Shown here: piece after piece, positions 49,500-59,040 of the stretch
Layout: each line of letters begins with the position of its first letter
How positions within the stretch are numbered: the first letter of the stretch is position 1
From: Pyrocephalus nanus
Lineage: Eukaryota; Chordata; Aves; Passeriformes; Tyrannidae
Direction of reading: 5' to 3'
DNA: 64,000 nt
NCBI GenBank assembly: GCA_038380795.1
Contig: CM076259.1
Coordinates: 28,254,977-28,318,976 of the forward strand
Notes under the pieces: generated by a model
The model's input: the letters and a program-made list of their open reading frames with translations, nothing else
What the model was told of the DNA's origin: nothing
Database searches by the model: none
Translations under genes and position numbers: made by a program

Positions 49500-52400
49500 C
49501 TGCAAGATAAACCAGCACAAAGAGACAATTAGAATTTAATACACGGGAGTAATTGGGCAGTCATATTTCTGCAGCAGGATGATTGTTCCTACTCTTTTGA
49601 AGGGTAACTACTGAGATGGAATGCAGATTTATATGTGGTTTGGAATGCTTCAGACAGCTGCAGAAATCCTTCACTGTCTAGAAACAGCTGAAGCTGTACA
49701 GAAGAATTTTTCCTCTGTTAGATATGAGAGATCTGGTGGGTCTGGGGTATTGCACATGAGGCTCAAACCAATTCTTTTTAGGATTCCTTTTGGGGGAGGC
49801 TGGGGACTAAGAAAGCAAAAAGGGCTAGAGGGCTGTGGAGTCAGAGAAACAAAAAGAACATGTGAGTAAGTCCTCGGAGTTGAGACTATAAACCAGGCCA
49901 CAACATTCTAATCAGGACTAGTGACTACTGTAGTGGGTGTTGGGTACTCATCTTCCTCACTCTCATTTTATTGAATCAGAAACCCTTCAAGAAGACACAC
50001 ACACAAAAAAATTTCCTTCTCTTTAAGCCTATGACTAATATTCATTTACATTAATATTTTCTGCTAAATTTTTTCAACAATTGTGTGAGAGCTGGTTATG
50101 TGCATAACTCCTTCTAGTGACATACCCTCTCAAGTGCCAAATCTTGAGATGAACAGTTAAATGCTCTCTAACCCATTAAAACCAGTGACTTGAGTTTTTT
50201 TATCATAGCCTGTTTCAATCTTTTCAAAAATTTAAAGAGTGTATTCTGTTGTAGTAAAATGTAAAAAAATGTAGAGAAGAATGTTCAATATATGAATATC
50301 TGTTACAAATTTGTGTAGGTAGGCACAAGTTATGGATGTGGGAGCTGTAATAATGTGCTTTTTATTAAGAAGATAGAAAATGAAAATGTTAAAACTACAA
50401 AAAAAAAAAAAGCATCATCAGCCACAGTCTTAATTAGTCTTAATCTTAGCCAAGACCTAATGTCCAGTACCAAAAGGTTAAATATGAATATTTTGAAAAC
50501 TAAAGAGTTTCAGCTGTAATTTGAGAATGGCATGTGGAGCAAAAAGTCTTGAAATATGCTAAGAGAGGATGGAGAACTCAAGTTACTTCTTGTCTGGAAA
50601 AGGACTATATGTTTGGTCACTCTGTAACTGTACTGAGATAGATTTCAGTCAGCAGTTTCATTCCAGGAGAAAGGTACCCAACATTAGTTAATATTTGGAA
50701 GACCTTAAGAGCGTTTTATTCAGCTGCATTAAGCATTTCATGAAAAGAGGGTGAAAACATGAAACCAGAAGTGATGTAACTAGGTAGACTCACCTATAAA
50801 GCTGCCTAGCAGCTCTAAACGATCAGAGCCAAAAAAGAGATGAGGTTCCCCATTATGATGTGCCACAACAGCAGGCATCCCGAATGCCTATTAACACCAT
50901 GGAGATGAAACAGAGAATGTTATAATGAGAGAATTTTTTGCAGATGCATCATCAGTATTCAGGAATAAACCCCAATAACTCTGACTTTTTTTTCCTCCCC
51001 TTCTTTTCACCTTCTTCTTTCATAAATTCTAATGAAGCTATCAGAAAATAGGTGACTCTCCAGAGCTTGTGTGCCCCTTTTGAAGGAACAAAAAAAGCAG
51101 CCTGATAAATCCACAGTTCTATTTCAAGTAGTGATAAGTGGTATCTCATAGTACTGGTCTCCTCCTTGCTGTCCAGCTGGAATGAGCTGAATGGGTCAAC
51201 CTGGTTGTCCCACACGACAGTGAGATAAACTACCAACAGTGAGTTAGCTTTCACACATTCAAAAAGCAAAGAGCACCCAACAGAGATGGTCTGTCTAGTG
51301 CTTTCTAATCATCACCTTCATTGTTCCTTGCTTCCCCATATTCATAATAGGGAAGGAATGCATAGCTGTGAAGCCCAATGGCATAGGAAGCGTCTCACCC
51401 CATATTTCAATGCTTCATCTGTTGTCTCTCTCAGTCGGTCCTTCACTGTAGGGGATGAAATCATTTCAAGTGCCTTTTGGGAGAGCTCTGATGATAGCCC
51501 AGCCTGTCGGGCAACCTGAGAAAAGATGATATAATTAGGAGTACCCTATTAGTAAATACTCTAATTCCTACTATGGTCTAATTAATTTAATCCCCAGTAT
51601 TGTCACCCAAGGTCTATTGCAAAAAAAAATTCAAAATGTTCTTGAAGCACTTGCATAACTGTCTTGATGTATGCCCAACCCATTCATCATTTAACAATTC
51701 TCAGATACAAAGTAGAAGAGACATTTTAAACTTCCAAAATCTGCACATTTTTTTCAGGAGTTCCTAAACATAAAAGGGAAAAAAATTTAAGCTGAGACTA
51801 TAATACAATAACTCATAAATAAATTACAAAACCTCCAAACTGGTTTTATGAAAAATACAATCTTACTGTACAAGCCTACCAAGACAGAAACAGTTTGTAT
51901 GGCAAATGTGGCCACATGGGATCTGTAAGTGACTTCATGAAAGACACTGTAACTCACAGAGGTTAAACAGTTACTGGTGTTTCTGCTGTATCTTTTTCAC
52001 CTCCTCTGTGCCTCTGCCACACAGGAAGGAGAATAAGTAGCCAAAGCTAAAGGTCCGATGCTTATCGGGTAACACTGATAATACAATCACTTTTAATAAA
52101 GTATTTCACTAAACAAAAAGCTTAACTTGCCTGCCATCTACCTGAATGGCATGCCTTTTTGTTTTTAGTAAAACCAACCAAACAAACATCCCCCCTAAAA
52201 AAACAGTATTGCAAAGGACCAGTAATCCTGCACATGCAGGTGTTACTGATCCTTTCTTTCAATCACTTTCTTTTGTTTAGCATCCACTTTTTCTTGTACC
52301 TTCTCCTACTTACACATCAGGGAGATTAGGAGCTCTTTTTGACTGTGCTTGAACATGAGATTAAACAAATGTAGGACTGGATTAGAACAAAATGCTGTGT

Positions 52401-55400
52401 ATGCTTGATAGCCAGAGTGTTCAGATTGCAGTATTTACACTGCAGGTATTAGGTTGTAGTGATGCAGTATCTGGTCCTCACCATTTTAGGGCAGAAGGAG
52501 TACCTAAATAGACTGAGGCAGCATTCAGACTATACATTGCTGCTATAGCAACTTATGTGAATTTATTGCTGACAAAAATAAAGAAGTAAAAAAATACTAG
52601 GAACTGTTATCAAGTAAAAAACATTCTATTTTTCTAATTGATGTGTAAAATAAATTCACCTATAATGATTCAGATGAAAGGGTTGGGACCCCTTACCAAA
52701 CTCTGGATGGCAAATTTCCAGAAGAAAGGAAAGTCTAGTACTTGCTGCAGGGGTGAATGAAGACAGTCATAAGCAAACAAGAGGACATCCACTCATCTGC
52801 CTCAGTGAATATAGGGGGATACTTACTGACTGCCAAACAATGACTAAATTAAAGATCTTTCTGAGTGTGAGGTCTGTGACTCTGAAGTTCTGCATGTCCT
52901 TGCTTTATTTAAATAATGATGGATTAAAAGACTGTTTGGGAATGTTCTGTATATATTTATGTACTGGGTCTGGTTGGGATGGAGCTACATTTCTTAACAG
53001 CAGCTCCTATGGTTTTGCTTCAGATTTGTGACCAAAACAATGCTGATAACACACTGATTGGTTTAGCTGTTGATGAACGGTGTTTGCACAGTGTCAAGGC
53101 ATTCTCTGTTTCTCACTCTGCCCCCAGAGCGGGAAGAAACAAGTGAGCGTCTGTGTGGTGCTTTGCTGCCTACCAGGGTTAGCACACCATGGTTTAATTA
53201 TATCCCTCCATCTTGCCTCTTGAAAAGGGAAAAAGCAAACCTTTGCTGTAATTCTGGTAGAAAAGGTACACTAAGAGGAAACTGAAATGCAAGGACTAGA
53301 CTTGGGGAAAAGCAATACTGCAGGTTTCAAATTTCAGTTAGGGACGTTGGAGAGACTAGTTGTGGACAATTCCTCTTTTCCTCATATTCCAAGAATTTAT
53401 AAAATAATGTGGAATGGAGAGCCCTTGAAGAGGATCTCCTGGTATATCAACTTACATGCCATGACAGCTTTACTGTAATAAACAAAACCTAAACATCAAC
53501 AGAAAATACGTCAAGAGTATAATTTCTAAGCATACAAAAGGGCAGTACAGCACTGAGCTTAACAGCCTGGCTCCATCACTCCATGGAAAGTCAACTTCCC
53601 CAAAGTGTTGCATTTTACCTGAATATTTCATATAGCAGCAATACCTCAATGCATTCTGGAGAAAGGTTTGTACTTTCAAGACTGTTAATAAAGCAGTATT
53701 AATAGATAACTAATCACCCATCCCGGGTATCTTGCCACATGAATTAACAAAAAAAAAGGAGACACTGGTTCTGAATGTGATACAAGCATGACAATGAAAA
53801 AAACACACAACACATTCCAAACAGAGCTGCAAATTAAATCCATTTTTTTCTACCTGAAATTTTTCAAAACTCCAGGTGTTCATGTGATTAAGCTGTCTTC
53901 GTGTTTATTAGTGATCCAAGTCATCAGTAAGAATCTATCAGAAATGCAGAAGCACCAAAAAAAAGAGACACTTACAGTAAGTATATTCTCTGGCTGACTG
54001 ATATCTTCATGCTGGTAAAAGAATAAAATAAGAAAATCAGTACTTAAGAACAAAAGCTCAGCTCTGGACTTGAAAGCAAGTTTGCTAAGAAAATAGAAAT
54101 AAAACCAATATACTAGTTACTGGAGAAATTTCCTTAGGAAAGGTATTAAGTCACCTAATCTAGGAAGTTTTTTCTGATAGGAACCACTGATCCATGCAGC
54201 CTGTAGGACTCACCATATATACCTAAAAGAAGTAAATTAAACTAACCATAAACTAGTTCTTTTCACAGTGGCTCCTGAACTACTGTGACCTTAAGTTCCT
54301 CCTATGACTCTTCATTAAAAGACATTTCCTTTCTCTTGCTCAAATTCTATATTTGAATGATGTGGGACAAGAAGGGTAACAGAAAGCACTAAAAAGTTGG
54401 CTTCATAAAATACTGACCTGTGACCAGAAACGTATCCAGAACTCCCTAGATAAGGGTTCCAAGTATTCTGCTTTTGTCATATCGATGGCTGTGATAAAGC
54501 GCATGGCCGCAAGACTGCCTGGGATTAGTGGGGAGACAGAGAAACATACTGAAACAAGGCACAGGTTCAGGAACAGAGATGGTCTGCATGAGTGCTACCT
54601 AAGAACAATATGATCTCCTCTGTAACAGGCCTGATAAATCCACAATCTGTAATAGTAAAGCTTATGTTGATTTATAGTAGCTTATGTTGATTCACAGTTA
54701 TCTCCCAATGATATTATGTCAATAATATCATTCACAGTCATATTTCTCCAGAAATTTGTTTTATGGTTAAAAATGCACAGGCTTCATATTGCTCATAGAT
54801 ACAGAAAAAGGCTGCGGACAGAGAATTAATTTTCACCTTTACTGTTAGGGAGAACTCGAACCAGAAGTGTTAGAGATGAGAAGTGCCAGCTAAGCTAAGT
54901 CTCCTTCTTACTTGTACGAAATATACGTTGGAAGTCATCTCCGGAAATTTTTATAGGCACTTGGTAGTATTTTGCCATCCTTTTCATATCCTTCAGCAGG
55001 TATTCAGCACGCTTTGGTAGCATTGCAGGTGGCTTGTTACCTTTAATGGAAAAGTCCTGTTGAGATTTCCAACTGTATTACAATACTGGAGAAACCAACA
55101 CTGAATAAATTAGACCTCATGTGTATATGTGCCTAAGGAAGAGTATAATTTCATATTGGCTTACTGAAACATACTCAGCTTTTCCAAAGATAATGCTAGG
55201 ATTTAAACGTGATTTATTTTGGTTTTGCACAGACCAACCCTTTAAGATAGCAGAATCAGCTTTAAACCAAGGTGCAAATGTCCTAGCAGGGATTTATGTT
55301 GTTTCAGACAAATGACTCTTAAGACAGACATGCATGGGTAAACCAATGTAGAGACTTGTTAATTTCATGATTTGTAAGTCTCAGTGATCAATTTGTTCTA

Positions 55401-56519
55401 ATAAGGCCATGAGTACTGTTTTAGGACATACTTGGATCCTTCCTGCATATTACAGAGTGCAAGAGTTCCACAAATTAATTCTGGTTTCAACTCAACAGAA
55501 AACTTTAGGGAAAACACTCCATATCAATTATGGTATTTTAGAACTGATGAACTTTGGCACAGACTGCCAAAGTCCATGTGGCTGTGTAGTTACAACAGTA
55601 TGAAATTCTTTGTGAGTGATTTCTCAATCACTACCGACCTCCACAATCCTATGGTTAATTTGATATTGGTGCCAAAAATTAGTTGAAAGCTGGCTCTGTG
55701 GGCTCTTCACTCACCAAGAGCTTGCCCACTAGTGCCCTACAGTGAAGAACGTGCTTCCCTACAGAACTAATCTCTTCATGTTGCCTACCAGTTTGTTGCA
55801 TTATGCCACCAAGGAATGCTGGACGAAAGCGCAGGTCAATATTCCAGATGTGCTGGTACCGGCAGAGAACCTACAACATAAGAGAGTAGTGATGGATTAA
55901 CAGTCAGAGGTGTCTATAGAGCTGTGTGCAGGTAAGGCAGTAAACAGACACTGCAGATAAATCCTCTTCTGTTGTATCAGTGACAGCCTTAAAACCTTTT
56001 CTGGATGCTGCCAGAGAGTACGGATCTCAGAAACACTGAGAGGACCACATTCGTATCATGACTGTAAAAGTCTAAGCAGGAATAAATAAGGGAAAGATCA
56101 AGCTCGTGAGTGGACGCTCGCACTTGTTAAACATCAAAACTATCTCTGAAGCAAAATGTTCAGCAGTAACTCCCGCACAGGCACAGGCCATGCTGCTGTT
56201 TGGATGGGACACGCTTCCTTGGCGTCTCTGGATTTCAACACGTGAGGAAGAAACCCAGACACCCCTCACAGGTGCGAGAAAAACTAACTGCGAGGCGGGA
56301 AGGGCACTGCCTGCAGCCGGCCGGACGAGCTGACCTTGAGCGGCCCTTCGGAAAGGGAGGCGGCGACGGGAGCGACCTCCCGGACCGGGCGGGCACCAGC
56401 GGCCGCAGAGACCCGAGGCTCCCCGGGCAGGGAGCCTTCTGCCGCCCCCTCACCTCAAACCCCAGCCAGGAGTAAGGGGAGATCACATCGTAAAACAGCT
56501 CCACGACCGTCCGTCCCAT
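49459..56519 (-). CDS. GSTK1: Glutathione S-transferase kappa 1 (whole gene)
   Basis: Eight coding exons join in phase to 221 codons (human about 226). The enzyme is a DsbA-like thioredoxin-fold glutathione transferase of mitochondria and peroxisomes. Exon 1 has [17 protein letters not shown]; Ser14 corresponds to the catalytic Ser16 of mammalian GSTK1. [43 protein letters not shown] and the cis-proline region FGMPAVV follow in the usual order, then [12 protein letters not shown]. The C-terminus SAKL fits a type 1 peroxisomal signal (mammals end ARL). The start is the ATG at 56519, chosen by alignment with the family N-terminus; upstream in-frame codons in the GC-rich island look non-coding. 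It is convergent with the RAP1GAP-like gene and diverges from an orphan copy of that gene's promoter. No damage seen. Confidence 0.96.
50794..50887 (-). CDS. GSTK1: GSTK1 exon 7
   Basis: [20 protein letters not shown] then [11 protein letters not shown] and G of a split glycine. Includes the thioredoxin-fold cis-proline (GMP-AVV). Donor G/GTGAGT. Confidence 0.96.
51399..51515 (-). CDS. GSTK1: GSTK1 exon 6
   Basis: Thirty-nine codons from [20 protein letters not shown] to [11 protein letters not shown]. The LKETTEAA-RYG block of mammalian GSTK1 is clear. Acceptor TTTCTCAG, phase 0. Confidence 0.96.
53976..54011 (-). CDS. GSTK1: GSTK1 exon 5
   Basis: Twelve codons, [12 protein letters not shown], matching NEDITEPQSILA. 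Acceptor TTTTACCAG, donor ACT/GTAAGT, phase 0. Confidence 0.94.
54418..54518 (-). CDS. GSTK1: GSTK1 exon 4
   Basis: Completes a serine, then [20 protein letters not shown] and [13 protein letters not shown]. Matches SLSAMRFLTAVNLEHPEMLE. Donor CAG/GTCAGT. Confidence 0.96.
54912..55040 (-). CDS. GSTK1: GSTK1 exon 3
   Basis: Completes a glycine, then [20 protein letters not shown] through [19 protein letters not shown] and A of a split serine. NKPP-LLP is the family block. Donor A/GTAAGA. Confidence 0.94.
55789..55870 (-). CDS. GSTK1: GSTK1 exon 2
   Basis: [20 protein letters not shown] then GGIMQQT and G of a split glycine. Matches ILCRYQNIWNINLQLRPSLI. Acceptor TTGTAG, donor G/GTAGGC. Confidence 0.96.
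56454..56519 (-). CDS. GSTK1: GSTK1 exon 1 (coding part)
   Basis: Twenty-two codons, [18 protein letters not shown] then LGFE. Contains the catalytic serine and the SPYSW motif. Donor GAG/GTGAGG, phase 0. It lies in the second CpG island. Confidence 0.93.
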
Positions 56520-56763
56520 CCTGGCCCCGTCTCGTTCCGCCGCTCCCGAGCGCGCTCCCCCAGCAGCAGCACCAGCAGCACCGCCCCGGGCAGCGAGAGG
56601 GGCGGCCCTTCCGCAATCCCTGCCCTCCCACCTCTCAGGCTCCTCCCTGTCCTTCCGTGAGCCGCTGCCCTCCCTGGTGCTTTCGCCGTCACTGCTGTGA
56701 ATCCCGGCCCGGGAGGAAGAGGAGGGGTGGGGGCAGGAGGCGGGGAGGGAGGCTGTGTCGTCC

Positions 56764-56814
56764 ATGGCGAAGCCGGGGGAGAGGAGGCTCCCGAGGAGGG
56801 AGCCCGGGAGCTGA
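56764..56814 (+). CDS. Upstream ORF, copy B
   Basis: ATG to TGA, 16 codons (MAKPGERRLPRREPGS), the counterpart of the uORF at 7399. Three residues differ and length and stop are kept. Whether it is transcribed is unknown. Confidence 0.25.
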   Translation: MAKPGERRLPRREPGS

Positions 56815-56820
56815 CTCAGC
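56810..56820. promoter_or_regulatory. T-MARE / AP-1-like element, copy B
   Basis: GCTGACTCAGC, identical to the element at 7445 and palindromic, so usable in either direction. It lies about 290 bases upstream of the GSTK1 start codon, a plausible place for Maf/NRF2/BACH control of a glutathione transferase. Binding is inferred from the motif only. Confidence 0.45.
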
Positions 56821-56833
56821 GGAGCAGTGCAGC

Positions 56834-57133
56834 ATGTTTTCCCAGGAGCACGGCTTCCCTGCCGGATCAGCAAACGATTTACGTGCTACTGCCCCACCCT
56901 CGATTTTCCCATATTTGTTCCTCCTCCATTCACCTAAACCCTTCCCTTTTCCCACCTCTGGTCCCTCCCCTAACCATCCCACAAGAAGTTCTGTGCAATG
57001 CCAAAACGCTTCCCCCTGCATCCTGTCACGTGCCACAGTCCCCTCCCCTGAGGAAGAGTTTTTCCTAGCCCTGAACGTGTTCCTCATGATTCATCTGGCT
57101 GTAATCTTAATTTTCGAAAAAGCAGCTTTCTGA
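56834..57133 (+). pseudogene. Orphan ORF starting with the duplicated exon 1
   Basis: A 99-codon frame from the duplicated start codon: MFSQEHGFPAG, then unrelated sequence (SANDLRATAPPS onward), ending in a hydrophobic stretch (FFLALNVFLMIHLAVILIF) and a stop. Only the first eleven residues relate to the RAP1GAP-like protein. It may be a dead first exon read through into intergenic DNA, or a transcript's new ORF; I favour the former. Confidence 0.25.
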
Positions 57134-58933
57134 ACTAAGAGTAACTTTAACGCAAGGCTGAAAAATGTGAACTACCGATAGTAGTTTGTGACCTGTCCCT
57201 GAAATCTTTTCTTCTGCGAGTATAGGGCAGTGAAACAAATCATTAAGGAAGGATTTGGGAGAGAGCTGGGAAACACCAGTGTGAAGTCTTTACCAGACAT
57301 ATTGGTAGACACAGTGTGAAAAAGGAATTCATGAACAACTGAATTAAAACAAAAAAATAATCTAATGGGAAGAATTAGTAGGGCCTTTCCAAAGGAAAAT
57401 ACTGTCTTGCATTTTTCTCAAGGGGTCAAAAACACTGCAGAGTGTGAATTTAATGGATGCTATAAGACACTGCCTTAGACATCCTCTGAGGTCTGTGGTT
57501 TCCTTTTTGCGGGCCACTGGAGCCTATGGATGTGACTGCTGCTTTCCCATGTGCCAGTTCAGCCAGCAGAAAGCCCGAGTGTGCCCCACAGAGAGATTCA
57601 TAGCTACGTACACATAGGACACTAACACAGCCTGCAACAAGCAGTGCTACCTGTAATTCACAAACAACACAATTTCCTTTTGTACCTGATTTTTTCAAAA
57701 ACTTAGAAGATGGATTTGTAATGAGCTTAGTGTCAGCCTGATTCTCTTGGTTTTCATCCTGCTCTTTAGCCTCAATGAATGATTGTTTCTGATTTAATAA
57801 CTGGAAGTGATCTGTTACTTCTATATAATTCTGTGTGCATGTTTTCATCCCCCCAAATAAGAATTTTGCCTGATAGATCCCACACTTAAGCCACTTTACA
57901 TCTTTCATTAATCTTGTGTTCTGTTAATTTACTTTCAATACAGTTACTCCAATTATCCTAAAAATGGCCTTGTGCAGGTCCCATTGAGGTGCAGCTATAA
58001 TGCTCTAAGAGTTTGCCTACAGATTTTAACACTGTGAGCACATTCCCAGTATCAGTCCGGTCATCCTAGTGAGGATTATATACCCCAGTCACTTGGGGAA
58101 TACTCAGCTTAACTGGATCATGTCGATGACATCAGCTGTTGCCATCTCTGAGGCTCCAGGGATTCCTTCTTCGTGGTCACTGCCTGGTGCCACCAGAGAG
58201 GAGAAGTTCTGTCCTGTGTAGAGAGTTTTGACAGCGATAAAATGTCTGCTACACCTTTTTCTGGCATAGAATTTGTTGCCCCTGTTAGTTTCTGCTGCCT
58301 TTTCCTGTTCCTTGCAAACACTCTCTATTTCTACTTTACCAGTTTTTCTGTTAGTGAGTCAGGAAAAGCAGATAGCATGATGCTGTTAAATCACAGGGAT
58401 GTATGTGTTTCTGTCCTTCCATGTCTCACAGCATGCCTGTCAGGCCTTGTTGATGCTGCTGCACAAGCAATCCACAAGCATACCTTTTTCAAAGACTTGG
58501 ATAAAACAGAATTTTGATCATTTTCTTGCAGTTCATTCTCCATTCATAAGAATCCCCAGAAAGATGTCCCATGCATCTTGGAGGAAAAGCATAAATTTGA
58601 GGAAAGATCTTTGAACAGTTTCTAATAAGAAAATATCATAATTTAACAGATTAACTCAGTAAAAAAAATAATTGCAATTACAATATTTAGAAATAAAAGC
58701 AGAAAGTGTCCAGGCAGTCTTGGCAACAAGAAATTATAAGGGAAATTTGAAAGATTTTCTTAAAAGTCACGTTTGTTTATCTTGTAAGTATGTAATCACG
58801 TCTCTACAAATAAGCCAAACTTTTGTAAACTAATCCTAAATGTAGGTTGTTCTGGTTCTGATAGTAGTGGGATTAGCATTTTATGAACAAAGGTGTATTT
58901 CCAAAAGTGGTCAGTCCAGCTCAGCAGTCTCTA
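56870..58933. other. Intergenic region between GSTK1 and the SRCR gene
   Basis: Probably includes the 3' UTR of the - strand SRCR gene. Besides the orphan ORF, it has a 152-codon - strand frame (57450-57908) and a 114-codon + frame (58173-58517). Neither has a recognised domain or good splice context, so neither is called. Confidence 0.45.
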
Positions 58934-59040
58934 TCAGCATCCCAGCTCTTCAATGTCATCATAGCCTGTATCTTCAAAAGCAGGGGATGAAGGTCTCTCA
59001 GCCTCAGGGGTCCTGTTTCGGGACATACTACGACTCCAGT
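58934..59040 (-). CDS. SRCR receptor last coding exon
   Basis: Completes an aspartate, then [34 protein letters not shown] and TGA. GYDD-E near the C-terminus matches the end of WC1. Acceptor TTTTCAG on the - strand. Confidence 0.88.

Larger units (their letters stand above)
56636..56866 (+). repeat. Direct duplicate of promoter/first exon, copy B
   Basis: The core 56697-56866 aligns with 7312-7501 in the same orientation, with a net loss of about 20 bases and scattered substitutions. It keeps the uORF, the T-MARE-like element and the start codon with MFSQEHGFPAG. Similarity stops at GCCGGA, before the place of the exon 1 donor. No RAP1GAP-like exon follows, so it looks like an orphaned promoter/first-exon fragment, in divergent orientation to GSTK1. 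Confidence 0.85.
56260..56870. promoter_or_regulatory. CpG island at the GSTK1 5' end
   Basis: G+C- and CpG-rich stretch covering GSTK1 exon 1 and about 350 bases upstream. The distal half is the duplicate of the RAP1GAP-like promoter/first exon on the opposite strand, so the island has the layout of a bidirectional promoter. Overlapping long frames on both strands are compositional artefacts. Confidence 0.75.

Noticed and set aside
56235..56873. 212-codon - strand frame including GSTK1 exon 1
   Set aside because: Only the 22 codons from the ATG at 56519 to the donor match GSTK1; the rest is upstream GC-rich leader and intron read-through.
56336..57133. 265-codon + strand frame antisense to GSTK1 exon 1
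   Set aside because: Its first 166 codons are Arg/Pro/Gly-rich island read-through opposite GSTK1 exon 1. Only the part from 56834 has a reason to be noted.
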